A stretch of DNA of 60,350 bases from JAZQUM01 sp045631305 (GCA_045631305.1 JAZQUM010000022.1:1-60350); one strand, 5' to 3'; shown: positions 43,258-51,834, counted from the first letter of the stretch. Translations and numbers: made by a program. Notes: generated by a model not told the origin, from the letters alone.

Positions 43258-43334
43258 TTGGCGGCCGGGCTGCCATAGCTTTCACCGTAGGCCCCGTAGC
43301 TTTGCGTCCTCCCCTTTCGAAGAGTTTGCCGTTA
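43258..43334 (-). promoter_or_regulatory. Cyclic di-GMP-I (GEMM) riboswitch upstream of the adhesin
   Basis: On the - strand this contains the GEMM-I core: a GGCAAAC start, a hairpin CTCTTC-GAAA-GGGGAG carrying the GNRA tetraloop, the invariant GGACGCAAAGC, then GGGGCCTA, and the second arm TATGGCAGCCCGG closing with CCGCC. It ends about 15 bases before the leader ribosome site, and no terminator hairpin follows. Control is therefore probably at translation or RNA stability. Known GEMM riboswitches bind c-di-GMP and control motility, pili and adhesins. Whether c-di-GMP turns this one on or off cannot be read from the sequence. Confidence 0.87.
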
Positions 43335-43380
43335 TCAGTATTCCTTTCTTAAAAGATTTTTAACTAAATTTACGTTTACA

Positions 43381-43983
43381 TTACTTAAAATTGCCCATCT
43401 GATTCAGAGGCCAGATGCGGAACACTACCTGCCCCAACACCTGCTCTTTGCTGATGCAGCCCACCGCGGTGGTGCGGCTGTCCAGCGAGATGTCTCTATC
43501 GTCACCCATCATAAATACCTTGCCGTCCGGCACCTGATAAGGTAACTCGATATTGCATTCGCCCAAAGCTTTTTCAGCGAGATAAGGTTCATCTAACTCG
43601 ACACCGTTCACATAAACGTTACCGTATCGGTCGATATCCACCCAGTCACCGCTTTGTGCGATAACACGCTTGATCAGGATCTTATTGTTATAGTAGAAAG
43701 CAGCAATGTCGCCGGCTTCAAAATCATCGTTTTTTACAGCTATTACGAACTGTCCGTCTATCAAGGTCGGTTCCATGCTGGCACCGGTGATCTGCAGCAC
43801 GGGCATCCACAGCGTTGCAATGAGGATTGCCACAGCAGCCACCACAGCCAGGGAATACAGCGTGCCTCTCAGGGCCTTGCCGTAATTGCTTTGGAATTTC
43901 AGTCGGTTGATCTCGGCTTCCATTTCATCGAGAGTGGGATATTCCAGCGGTTCTTTCCGCTTGTCTTTCTGACTGTTAAGCAT
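43381..43983 (-). CDS. Signal peptidase I, pilus-linked copy
   Basis: A 200-residue type I signal peptidase with one membrane helix (about 40-58), catalytic Ser69 in TGASMEPTL and Lys105 in KILIKRVIAQ, and the FMMGDDRDISLDSR box. It differs from the housekeeping copy and is encoded within the pilus island. Dedicated signal peptidases (SipA/SpaSP-like) are common in pilus operons and can be needed for pilin processing or assembly. Its start overlaps the upstream gene by eight bases. Confidence 0.9.
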   Translation of the reverse strand: MLNSQKDKRKEPLEYPTLDEMEAEINRLKFQSNYGKALRGTLYSLAVVAAVAILIATLWMPVLQITGASMEPTLIDGQFVIAVKNDDFEAGDIAAFYYNNKILIKRVIAQSGDWVDIDRYGNVYVNGVELDEPYLAEKALGECNIELPYQVPDGKVFMMGDDRDISLDSRTTAVGCISKEQVLGQVVFRIWPLNQMGNFK

Positions 43984-44251
43984 CCGGCATCCCCTCCTCT
44001 TTGGAGACAGCCTTCACACTCAGGAGATATTCGTCAGCAGCTTTCTGCGCCGCTTCGAAAATACCGTTGAGTTTCAGTGCCGCTTCGGCGATTGAACCGG
44101 ATTCTGCAATCTGAATTTCTCGTTTAGCAAGAGCTTCTTCTTTTTTAGCAAGGTCTGCGCGGAGCTTTTGCAGTTCGCGTTCTTGCTGAGCCAGGAGTTC
44201 CAGCAGCTGAAGCTTACTTAAATTCCGCAAAGGATTTTTTTCTTTCCTCAT
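43976..44251 (-). CDS. Small coiled-coil protein of the pilus island
   Basis: A 91-residue protein that is almost wholly helical and charged. Residues about 10-55 form a predicted coiled coil rich in Leu, Gln, Glu and Lys (QLLELLAQQERELQKLRADL). No signal peptide or membrane segment. It is coupled to the signal peptidase gene (overlap) and to the small gene upstream (one-base gap). GGAGGG precedes ATG 44251. Function unknown; a cytoplasmic regulator or scaffold is a guess from size and position. Confidence 0.75.
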   Translation of the reverse strand: MRKEKNPLRNLSKLQLLELLAQQERELQKLRADLAKKEEALAKREIQIAESGSIAEAALKLNGIFEAAQKAADEYLLSVKAVSKEEGMPDA

Positions 44252-44252
44252 C

Positions 44253-44447
44253 TCAGCCCTCCTCTTCCTTCGCATCGTCCTGCTGCGAAGAGGACTCTGT
44301 CAAAGCGCTGTCCATCAGGCGAATCATTTCCAGTGCGCTGCGGAAGCTTTCTTTCTTGTTCCGATTGAGCCAGTTGATACTTCCCTGCCAGGAGGCGTTC
44401 TGCTGATCCACGATTTCAGCTAAAAATGTCTGTTTTTCGTGTTTCAC
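44253..44447 (-). CDS. Small conserved-looking protein, first gene of the pilus island
   Basis: A 64-residue soluble protein with GTG start at 44447 and AGGAG upstream. Its core SWQGSINWLNRNKKESF followed by RSALEMIRLMDSAL is compact and looks like a folded small domain. The C-terminus is acidic. No known domain recognised by me. It heads the operon directly behind the promoter region with tandem repeats, so a regulatory role is possible. Confidence 0.72.
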   Translation of the reverse strand: MKHEKQTFLAEIVDQQNASWQGSINWLNRNKKESFRSALEMIRLMDSALTESSSQQDDAKEEEG

Positions 44448-44485
44448 TTCTACGTCTCCTTTCTCTAGCTTAACTTTACAATGTT

Positions 44486-44548
44486 ATTATAGAATGCAAA
44501 CGGTAACATCCAGGTAACATTTCGAAAGTTTTTTCGAAATTGTGTTAC
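44486..44548 (-). promoter_or_regulatory. Promoter and likely operator of the pilus island
   Basis: On the - strand a TATAAT box (complement of 44486-44491) lacks a good -35. In its place are two TGTTACC direct repeats with an 11-bp period (complements of 44502-44508 and 44513-44519). Further up are two TTTCGAAA palindromes (44520-44527 and 44532-44539) flanked by an inverted GTAACA/TGTTAC pair (44514-44519 and 44543-44548). Direct repeats with 11-bp spacing over the -35 region are typical of OmpR/PhoB-type response regulators that activate transcription. Confidence 0.6.
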
Positions 44549-44660
44549 TTGTATGAAATCCCCTCTATATTTTGGGTATTTCTTCTATAAGTCCTCGGCA
44601 AATTAAGCGTCTCTCCCCTTATTATAATTGCGCATTACTGAGAAAGGACGCAAACAATGC

Positions 44661-44690
44661 AAAAAACGCTCTCCGCAATAGCGAAGAGCG
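44661..44690 (-). terminator. Terminator after the acetyltransferase gene
   Basis: 10-bp stem (44667-44676 with 44681-44690, one mismatch or G-T pair), AATA loop, followed on the - strand by six T residues. Confidence 0.8.
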
Positions 44691-44697
44691 CTTCTTT

Positions 44698-45222
44698 TTA
44701 TCCTATATATTTTTCCAACAATACCAGGCCAACTCCTTCAATGCCATTGAATACACACGGCACGATTCCCGCCTCTCTGTAGCCCAATTTCCGGTACATA
44801 ACGCGGGCAGCAGCATTGATGGCATTGGTATCCATGCGAAGATACGGACAGTTGTTTTCGCGGGCATATGACTCATAAAAAGCAACAAATTCTTTACCGC
44901 AGCCTTTTCCCATGGTCTTGGGATGAACGCAGAGTGTATGGAGCACCATCACTTCATCATCCTGCGCAGTATACAGCCACTGACCTTTTGCATAGTCAGC
45001 AACCTGCAGGCGATTGATGACAGCCGAGGCCACAATAGCCCCGTTCTCTTCCATGACGAAAAGATCGTCGCGGACAAGCGCAGCCCGGGCCGTTTCCTCT
45101 GTGGGATAGATCTCCCTCACCCAGCCGATGGTGAGTTCCCCCTTCTCCTCCGCCGTATGGATGGCAGAAAAGATAGCCGCAACTGCCGGAATATCTTTCT
45201 TTTCCGCTTTGCGGATCTGCAT
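44698..45222 (-). CDS. GNAT family N-acetyltransferase
   Basis: A 174-residue protein starting MQIRKAEKKDIPAVAAIF, the usual first strand and helix of a GNAT fold. The acetyl-CoA loop is VHPKTMGKGCGKEFV and the late strand is MYRKLGYREAG. The substrate is unknown. ATG 45222 overlaps the degV stop by one base (TGATG), so it is translated with degV. Confidence 0.85.
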   Translation of the reverse strand: MQIRKAEKKDIPAVAAIFSAIHTAEEKGELTIGWVREIYPTEETARAALVRDDLFVMEENGAIVASAVINRLQVADYAKGQWLYTAQDDEVMVLHTLCVHPKTMGKGCGKEFVAFYESYARENNCPYLRMDTNAINAAARVMYRKLGYREAGIVPCVFNGIEGVGLVLLEKYIG

Positions 45223-46070
45223 CACTTTCTGACAAAAAGAACGCCCATGGTCTTGGGACCACAGTGGGAAGAAACGGTACAACCGGCCTTGGCAATATAA
45301 ACGTTCTTAAAAGGAGCAGCTTCTGCCACAACCTTCTTCAACGCTTCAACAGAGTCTTCACTCATACCCTCGGAATAGGTAACGAAGCAGTGCTCCAGTT
45401 CTTTATCTACAGCAGCCAGACGCTCTGCAGCATATTTAAGATACACCTTTTCAATGCTGCCGCGATACTTCTTGCACACACGCAGACCACCATCCACCAT
45501 TTCCAGGGCAGGCTTAATACCCAGGAGATTTGCACCCAGTGCAGCAACACCAGAGCAACGGCCACCCTTCCAGATGAATTCCAGCGTATCCAACACGAAA
45601 CTGGTGTCTACACGGGTGGTGAATTCTACCAAAGCCTCTGCGATTTCCTTGGCACTGCGGCCTTCATCGCGCAGGCGGCATGCTTCCATTACCACCAGAG
45701 CCTGACCGGTGCTGAGCTGGCAGCTATCCACAGGGTAAACACCATCCAAATCGGAAGCAGCAATGCAGCAGTTCTGATAGGTGCCAGAGAGCTTGGAACC
45801 AATAGTAATATGCACCACTTCGCAACCCTCATCTACAAAAGGCTGGAAGAAATCCATGAATTCTGCAGGACTGATGGCAGAAGTCTTAGGCAAAAGACCA
45901 CTTTCCTTATAGGCAGCAAAAATTTTGGCTGCATCAATTTCAAGGCCATCACGATAGGCATTTTCACCAAGGGTAACGGTAAGGGGCAGAACAGAAACAC
46001 TCAGCTTTTCGCGAAGGTCCTCAGGCAGGTCGCAGACACTGTCAGTGGAAATAATAACTTTCTTACTCAC
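45222..46070 (-). CDS. DegV family fatty-acid-binding protein
   Basis: A 282-residue DegV protein: ISTDSVCDLP at the N-terminus, TSAISPAEF, SKLSGTYQN, VDSCQLSTGQA and WKGGRCSG are all typical. Family members bind fatty acids in the cytoplasm; some are FakB subunits that present fatty acids to the kinase FakA. No fakA is nearby. Confidence 0.92.
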   Translation of the reverse strand: MSKKVIISTDSVCDLPEDLREKLSVSVLPLTVTLGENAYRDGLEIDAAKIFAAYKESGLLPKTSAISPAEFMDFFQPFVDEGCEVVHITIGSKLSGTYQNCCIAASDLDGVYPVDSCQLSTGQALVVMEACRLRDEGRSAKEIAEALVEFTTRVDTSFVLDTLEFIWKGGRCSGVAALGANLLGIKPALEMVDGGLRVCKKYRGSIEKVYLKYAAERLAAVDKELEHCFVTYSEGMSEDSVEALKKVVAEAAPFKNVYIAKAGCTVSSHCGPKTMGVLFVRK

Positions 46071-46095
46071 GCTTTTTCCCTTTTCTTTCTATAGT

Positions 46096-46380
46096 TTACA
46101 CTTCAAAACGCTGCACATCGATGCCGCTGATATACTGCTTTTCAATTTCCTGAATGGCTTTGAAATGGTCCTGTGCCATGTGGAATTCCAGAGCTTCAGC
46201 ATTATCATAGCGCTCTACAAGCAGAAGTTCGTTTTCATTTTTCCAGGAGGGATAAAAATCATACTTGCGGCAGCCGCCTTCGGCATAGACTTTATCAAGA
46301 ATGCCCGCATCGTGCACAGCAGCCATAAACTCTTCGCGCTTGCCGTTGGGAATGTCATAAAACACATTGAGTACGATCAT
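46096..46380 (-). CDS. YgiN-like antibiotic biosynthesis monooxygenase domain protein
   Basis: A 94-residue ferredoxin-like (ABM fold) protein with MIVLNVFYDIPNGKREEF, GCRKYDFYPSW and VERYDNAEALEFHMAQDHF. This pattern is typical of YgiN-like small monooxygenases or related stress-linked proteins. The true activity is unknown. AGGAG lies upstream. Confidence 0.82.
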   Translation of the reverse strand: MIVLNVFYDIPNGKREEFMAAVHDAGILDKVYAEGGCRKYDFYPSWKNENELLLVERYDNAEALEFHMAQDHFKAIQEIEKQYISGIDVQRFEV

Positions 46381-46498
46381 ATCATATGCTCCTTTTCTTA
46401 CGTTTCCGCGCCCGAAGGCATTTTATCCTACATATCAATATACCCTTTTTAGTAAAATATGTCAATGAAGGGATCATTTTCCCACAAAAGCAGACAAA

Positions 46499-46528
46499 AA
46501 AAGAAGGACGGATAACCGTCCTTCTTTT
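46499..46528 (-). terminator. Terminator of the butyrate operon
   Basis: 13-bp perfect stem (46499-46511 with 46516-46528), ATAA loop, T run on the - strand, just after etfA. Confidence 0.88.
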
Positions 46529-46536
46529 CAGTTGAA

Positions 46537-47643
46537 TTACTGTGCTTCCTTAGCAGCCTTGATAGCTTCGATCAGCATGGGAGTAACCTTGAACAGGTCG
46601 CCGCAGATGCCGTAGTCAGCAGCTTCAAAGATGGGAGCATATTCGTTCTTGTTAACAGCGATGATGCATTCAGAATCCTGCATACCGGCCTTGTGCTGGA
46701 TAGCACCGGAGATACCGAGAGCAACATAGATTCTGGGATGTACGGTCTTACCGGTCTGGCCAACCTGGTGGTCAACACTGATCCAACCGGAGTCAACAAC
46801 AGCACGGGAAGCGCCTACAACGCCGCCGAGAACATCTGCCAGTTCCTGAGCCAGAGCCAGGCCCTTTTCAACGTCCTTGGAAATACCACGGCCAACGGAA
46901 ACAACAACGTCAGCACCGATGAGGTCAACTGCCTTCTTAGCAGCCTTAACGATCTCAACAACTTCGGTCTTGAGGTCAGCAGCGGTCAGTTCGAATTCGG
47001 GATGAATGATTTCAACCTTAGCAGCCTTTTCAGCATCGTAAGGAGCCTTCTTCATAACGCCGGGACGAACGGTAGCCATTGCGGGACGGAAACGGGGGCA
47101 GATAATGGTAGCCATCAGATGGCCGCCGAATGCAGGGCGGGTCATCTTCAGGTCACGGTTCTTTTCATCGAAGGTCATGCTGTCAACATCCAGAGTGGAG
47201 GAAGAACGCAGGAAGTCCTTGTAAACGCCTACGTCGATGTCCAGGTGGGTGCAGTCAGCGCACAGGCCGGTGTGCAGACGAGCTGCGCAACGGGGTGCCA
47301 GGTCGCGGCCGATATTGGAAGCACCGAACAGCAGAACTTCGGGCTTGATGTCAGCTACGCAATCAGAAATAACCTTGGTATAAGCATCGGTGGTGTAATC
47401 CTTCAGCAGAGGAGAATTGCACACGTATACCTTATCGGCACCGTGGCCACCGATTTCAGCTGCCAGATTGTCAACGTTGTCGCCCAGCAGAATGCCGCAC
47501 ATTTCAACGCCGAGTTCGTCAGCCAGCTTGCGGCCTTCGGAAACCAGTTCGAGGCTGGTGGGCATCAGTTCGCCACCGCGCTGCTCACAAAACACCCAAA
47601 CGTTCTTGAAAGCAGCAATATCAGAACTATTAAAATTCTTCAT
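46537..47643 (-). CDS. etfA: Electron transfer flavoprotein alpha subunit
   Basis: A 368-residue EtfA. The C-terminal FAD domain has VSVGRGIS, VGASRAVVDSGW, QVGQTGKTV and ALGISGAIQHKAGM. With EtfB and Bcd it forms the butyryl-CoA dehydrogenase complex, which in Clostridia couples crotonyl-CoA reduction by NADH to ferredoxin reduction (electron bifurcation). It is the last gene of the operon. GAAAGGAG precedes ATG 47643. Confidence 0.95.
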   Translation of the reverse strand: MKNFNSSDIAAFKNVWVFCEQRGGELMPTSLELVSEGRKLADELGVEMCGILLGDNVDNLAAEIGGHGADKVYVCNSPLLKDYTTDAYTKVISDCVADIKPEVLLFGASNIGRDLAPRCAARLHTGLCADCTHLDIDVGVYKDFLRSSSTLDVDSMTFDEKNRDLKMTRPAFGGHLMATIICPRFRPAMATVRPGVMKKAPYDAEKAAKVEIIHPEFELTAADLKTEVVEIVKAAKKAVDLIGADVVVSVGRGISKDVEKGLALAQELADVLGGVVGASRAVVDSGWISVDHQVGQTGKTVHPRIYVALGISGAIQHKAGMQDSECIIAVNKNEYAPIFEAADYGICGDLFKVTPMLIEAIKAAKEAQ

Positions 47644-47660
47644 ATTCTATCTCCTTTCAA

Positions 47661-48461
47661 TTAAATGATGTGCTTTGCAGCAAGAATGGAAGCCAACTTT
47701 TCGCAGTCAGCCTTATCAGCGCCGGGCAGCATCATGCCTGCGCCCTTCTGGGGAGGCGTAAAGGACTTGAAGATGTTGGTGGGAGAACCCTTCAGACCGA
47801 TGGTAGTAGCATCGATGAGAGCGTGGTCCTTCAGATCTTCGTAACCCATGACGCGCAGAGGCTTGGAATAAGCTTCGAATGCGCCGCCAACGGAGAGGTA
47901 ACGAGGAGTATTGAGTTCCTTGATGCAGGTAATCAGGCAAGGAGTCTTAACATTGATAACCATGTAGCCGTCTTCCAGAACGCGCTTGATGGTCAGGCAA
48001 TCGCCATCCTTCTTGATGTCTGCAGCATAAGTAACCTGGGGAAGATCCAGCTTTTCAGCGATCTGGGGACCAACCTGAGCGGTGTCACCGTCGATAGCCT
48101 GACGGCCGGAGAATACTACGTCGTCTGCATCGAGACCGATGGTGTCGATAGCAGCGGCCAGGATCTGAGAGGTAGCGAAGGTATCGCTGCCGCCGAATTC
48201 ACGAGCGGATACCAGAACGCCTTCGTCAACGCCCATAGCCATCAGTTCACGGAGCATGCCCTCTGCGGGAGGGGGACCCATGGTAACTGCGATAACCTTG
48301 CAGCCGGTTTCTTCCTTGAGCTGGAGAGCGGCTTCAACGGCGTTCATGTCGTCGGGGTTGATGATGGTCTGCATGGAAGCGCGGTTCAGAGTACCGTCGG
48401 GATTGACGGCTACCTTACCGGAGGTATCGGGAACCTGCTTTACGGTAACAATAATTTTCAT
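47661..48461 (-). CDS. etfB: Electron transfer flavoprotein beta subunit
   Basis: A 266-residue EtfB starting MKIIVTVKQVPDTSG, with NPDDMNAVEAALQLKEE and VFSGRQAIDGDTAQVGP. It holds the bifurcating FAD in clostridial Bcd/Etf complexes. It lies between bcd and etfA, the classic order. GGAGG precedes the start. Confidence 0.95.
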   Translation of the reverse strand: MKIIVTVKQVPDTSGKVAVNPDGTLNRASMQTIINPDDMNAVEAALQLKEETGCKVIAVTMGPPPAEGMLRELMAMGVDEGVLVSAREFGGSDTFATSQILAAAIDTIGLDADDVVFSGRQAIDGDTAQVGPQIAEKLDLPQVTYAADIKKDGDCLTIKRVLEDGYMVINVKTPCLITCIKELNTPRYLSVGGAFEAYSKPLRVMGYEDLKDHALIDATTIGLKGSPTNIFKSFTPPQKGAGMMLPGADKADCEKLASILAAKHII

Positions 48462-48476
48462 CCTGATCCTCCTCCC

Positions 48477-49619
48477 TTACTTAACGCCCAGGTTAGCAGA
48501 GATTACCATTCTCTGAACTTCGCTGGTACCTTCATAGATCTCAGTGATCTTAGCGTCACGCATCATGCGTTCAACCTGATATTCGCGGATGTAGCCGTAA
48601 CCACCGAAGAGCTGAACTGCACGGCGGGTAACATCACTTGCTGCTTCAGCTGCAAAGAGCTTAGCCATAGCTGCGTCCATGGTGTAGGGTTCGCCGCACT
48701 GCTTCTTCATAGCTGCTGCATATACCATGTACTGAGCAGCCTGCATGCGGGTGTGCATGTCGGCCAGCTGGAACTGAGTGTTCTGGAACTGGCTGATGCG
48801 CTTCTTGAACTGCATACGTTCAGCAGTATACTTGATAGCTTCGTTAACAGCGCCTTCACCAAGACCCAGAGCCTGTGCAGCGATACCAATACGGCCGCCG
48901 TCCAGAGTCTTCATAGCGATCTTGAAGCCTTCGCCTTCCTTGCCCAGGAGGTTTTCCTTGGGAACGATGCAATCTTCGAAGATCAGGTCGCAGGTGGAAG
49001 AACCACGGATACCCATCTTCTTTTCGTGCTTACCGCAGGAGAAGCCGGGGAAGCTCTTTTCAACGATGAATGCGGAGATACCACGGGTGCCCTTGCTCTT
49101 ATCGGTCATAGCAAATACTACGAATACGTCAGCAACGTTACCGTTGGTGATGAAGCACTTGGAACCGTTGAGAACATAGTGGTCGCCTTCGAGAACAGCA
49201 GTGGTCTGCTGGCCGGAAGCGTCGGTACCTGCTTCGGGTTCGGTCAGGCCGAATGCACCGATCTTCTTACCGGAGCACAGGTCAGGCAGATACTTTGCCT
49301 TCTGTTCGGCATTACCGTTTTCAAAAATGGGAGCGCAGCACAGAGAGGTGTGTGCGGAAACAACTACTGCAGTAGTACCGCAAACCTTGGCCAGTTCTTC
49401 TACGCACATTGCATAGGAAAGAACGTCGCCACCGGCGCCACCGTATTCCTTGGGGAAATAAATACCCATCATACCCAGCTTGGCCATCTTTTCGACGGTC
49501 TCCATGGGGAAGCGTTCCTGTTCATCGATTTCTTCAGCAAGAGGCTTTACTTCGTTTTCCGCAAATTCACGGAACATCTTACGAACCAGCATCTGCTCTT
49601 TAGAGAGATGAAAATCCAT
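48477..49619 (-). CDS. bcd: Butyryl-CoA dehydrogenase (short-chain acyl-CoA dehydrogenase)
   Basis: A 380-residue flavoprotein. It contains GAFGLTEPEAGTDA, MGIRGSSTCDLIFEDC, LFGGYGYIREYQVERMMRDAKI and the catalytic-base segment EIYEGTSEVQ. With EtfAB next to it, the physiological direction is crotonyl-CoA to butyryl-CoA. The start at 49619 has AAAGGAG. Confidence 0.94.
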   Translation of the reverse strand: MDFHLSKEQMLVRKMFREFAENEVKPLAEEIDEQERFPMETVEKMAKLGMMGIYFPKEYGGAGGDVLSYAMCVEELAKVCGTTAVVVSAHTSLCCAPIFENGNAEQKAKYLPDLCSGKKIGAFGLTEPEAGTDASGQQTTAVLEGDHYVLNGSKCFITNGNVADVFVVFAMTDKSKGTRGISAFIVEKSFPGFSCGKHEKKMGIRGSSTCDLIFEDCIVPKENLLGKEGEGFKIAMKTLDGGRIGIAAQALGLGEGAVNEAIKYTAERMQFKKRISQFQNTQFQLADMHTRMQAAQYMVYAAAMKKQCGEPYTMDAAMAKLFAAEAASDVTRRAVQLFGGYGYIREYQVERMMRDAKITEIYEGTSEVQRMVISANLGVK

Positions 49620-49667
49620 AACTAAACTCCTTTACTCAGATTAAACTCTTGTTCAGTATTGTACGGA

Positions 49668-50504
49668 TTACTTGGAGTAATCGTAGAAGCCCTTACCGGT
49701 CTTCTTGCCCAGCAGGCCGCCGCGAACCAGCTTCTTCAGAAGCAGAGCGGGACGATACTTGGAGTCGCCGGTTTCATTGTACAGAGTTTCCATGATAGCC
49801 AGGCAAACGTCCAGGCCGATGAAGTCGCCCAGAGCCAGGGGACCCATGGGATGGTTTGCACCCAGCTGCATAGCCTTGTCGATGTCAGCAACGGAAGCAA
49901 CGCCGGTTTCAACCAGGCCAGCAGCTTCGTTGATCATGGGGATGAGGATCTTGTTAACTACGAAGCCGGGAGCTTCAGCAACTTCAACGGGATCCTTGCC
50001 GATTTCCTGAGACAGAGCATAGATGGTCTTGAAGGTTTCTTCCTTGGTGTTAGCACCGCGGATGATTTCAACCAGCTTCATGCTGGGAACGGGATTGAAG
50101 AAGTGCATACCGATGAGGTCATGGCTCAGGCCGTTGCCCATTTCGGTGATGGAGAGAGAAGAGGTGTTGGAAGCGAAGATAGCTTCGGGCTTGCACAGAG
50201 CGTCCAGTTCCTTCAGCAGAGCCTTCTTGGTGCCCATTTCTTCCTTAACACATTCGATAACCAGGTCAGCGTCAGCGCATGCGCACTTTTCAGCAACCAG
50301 AACGTTTGCCAGAAGAGCGTCAACTGCTTCCTGAGTCATCTTACCCTTTTCAACGCGCTTAGCCAGAGACTTAGCCAGCTTGTCCTTATGACGCTGAGCA
50401 GATTCAACGGAGCTTGCATACAGCAGAGCGGTGTGACCCTTAGCTGCGAATACCTGAGCGATGCCGCTACCCATAGTGCCGGCGCCAAAAATAGCAACTT
50501 TCAT
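49668..50504 (-). CDS. hbd: 3-hydroxybutyryl-CoA dehydrogenase
   Basis: A 278-residue NAD(P)H enzyme with the Rossmann motif GAGTMGSGIAQVFA and the active-site HFFNPVPSMKLVE and GFVVNKILIPMINEA. It reduces acetoacetyl-CoA to 3-hydroxybutyryl-CoA. Normal length; GGAGG before ATG. Confidence 0.95.
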   Translation of the reverse strand: MKVAIFGAGTMGSGIAQVFAAKGHTALLYASSVESAQRHKDKLAKSLAKRVEKGKMTQEAVDALLANVLVAEKCACADADLVIECVKEEMGTKKALLKELDALCKPEAIFASNTSSLSITEMGNGLSHDLIGMHFFNPVPSMKLVEIIRGANTKEETFKTIYALSQEIGKDPVEVAEAPGFVVNKILIPMINEAAGLVETGVASVADIDKAMQLGANHPMGPLALGDFIGLDVCLAIMETLYNETGDSKYRPALLLKKLVRGGLLGKKTGKGFYDYSK

Positions 50505-50577
50505 GATATATCCTCCAAATAAATAAGGTAATGTTAATTTTATAACTTTCGATTTATTTCGTCAAGGGAAAAAGCGA

Positions 50578-51834
50578 TTAGCACTTTTCAACTACGACTG
50601 CAGTACCCATACCGCCGCCGATGCACAGAGTAGCAAGACCCTTCTTAGCATCTTCGCGCTTAGCCAGTTCGTGTACCAGAGTAACGATGATACGAGCACC
50701 GGAAGCACCTACGGGGTGACCCAGAGCGATAGCGCCGCCGTTAACGTTCAGCTTAGCGGTGTCGAAGCCCAGTTCACGGCCAACAGCGATGGACTGTGCA
50801 GCGAATGCTTCGTTAGCTTCGATCAGGTCGATATCGTCGATGGTAACGCCAGCCTTTTCCATTGCCTTGCGGGAAGCGGGAACGGGACCAACACCCATGA
50901 TCTTGGGGTCTACGCCGCCCTGGCCCCAGCCGATGAGCTTAGCCATGGGCTTCAGGCCCAGCTTAGCAACTGCTTCGCCGGAAGCGAGAACGATAGCTGC
51001 AGCACCGTCATTGATACCGGAAGCGTTAGCTGCGGTTACACGCTGCTGACCCTTGTCTTCGCTTTCCTGAACGCCGGTGGGAACGAAGGTGTGAACAACC
51101 TGGGGAGCGGGAGATTCGGGACCTACGGGGAATGCACCGCGCAGCTTAGCAACGCTTTCAGCGGTAACGCCAGCCTTGGGATATTCGTCCTTCTTGAATT
51201 CAACGATTTCCTTCTTAACCTTTACGGGAACGGGAACGATTTCATCATCGAAACGGCCAGCAGCCTGAGCGGCTTCTGCCTTCTGCTGGGAAGCAGCTGC
51301 GAAAGCGTCCTGTTCGGCACGGGAGATGCCCCAGATGTCGTTGATGTTTTCAGCGGTGGTGCCCATGTGATAGTTGTTGTAAACATCCCACAGACCATCG
51401 TTTACCATGGTATCAACCAGCTTGGTGTTACCCATGCGAGCGCCGTAACGAGCAGCGGGCATAGCATAGGGAGCTGCGCTCATGTTTTCGGTACCGCCGC
51501 AAACAACGACTTCAGCGTCACCAGCGAGGATGGAGCGAGCGCCTTCGATAACGGACTTCATACCGGAACCGCAAACCATACCAACGGTGTAAGCGGGAAC
51601 GGAGAAGGGAATGCCAGCCTTAACGGAAACCTGGCGAGCAACGTTCTGGCCCAGGCCTGCGGTCAGGATGCAGCCGAACATGAGTTCGTCAACGTTTTCG
51701 GGAGCAACGTTTGCGCGCTTGAGAGCTTCCTTAACAGCGATAGCGCCCAGTTCAGCAGCGGGTACGTCCTTCAGAGAACCACCAAAAGAGCCGATAGCGG
51801 TACGGCAGCAGTTTACGATATACAGTTCCTTCAT
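50578..51834 (-). CDS. thl: Acetyl-CoA acetyltransferase (thiolase)
   Basis: A 418-residue thiolase: MKELYIVNCCRTAIGSFGG, the acyl cysteine in MVCGSGMKS, NVNGGAIALGHPVGASGAR with the active histidine, and the second cysteine in LCIGGGMG. It condenses two acetyl-CoA to acetoacetyl-CoA, the entry step to butyrate. The central part is about 25 residues longer than many thiolases (419 versus about 392), with an extra segment before PVPVKVKKE. I start at ATG 51834 after GGAGG. Confidence 0.94.
   Translation of the reverse strand: MKELYIVNCCRTAIGSFGGSLKDVPAAELGAIAVKEALKRANVAPENVDELMFGCILTAGLGQNVARQVSVKAGIPFSVPAYTVGMVCGSGMKSVIEGARSILAGDAEVVVCGGTENMSAAPYAMPAARYGARMGNTKLVDTMVNDGLWDVYNNYHMGTTAENINDIWGISRAEQDAFAAASQQKAEAAQAAGRFDDEIVPVPVKVKKEIVEFKKDEYPKAGVTAESVAKLRGAFPVGPESPAPQVVHTFVPTGVQESEDKGQQRVTAANASGINDGAAAIVLASGEAVAKLGLKPMAKLIGWGQGGVDPKIMGVGPVPASRKAMEKAGVTIDDIDLIEANEAFAAQSIAVGRELGFDTAKLNVNGGAIALGHPVGASGARIIVTLVHELAKREDAKKGLATLCIGGGMGTAVVVEKC

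Noticed and set aside
43202..43285. 28-residue N-terminal extension of the adhesin
   Set aside because: It would be encoded by riboswitch sequence and would put an unusual basic segment before an already complete signal peptide.
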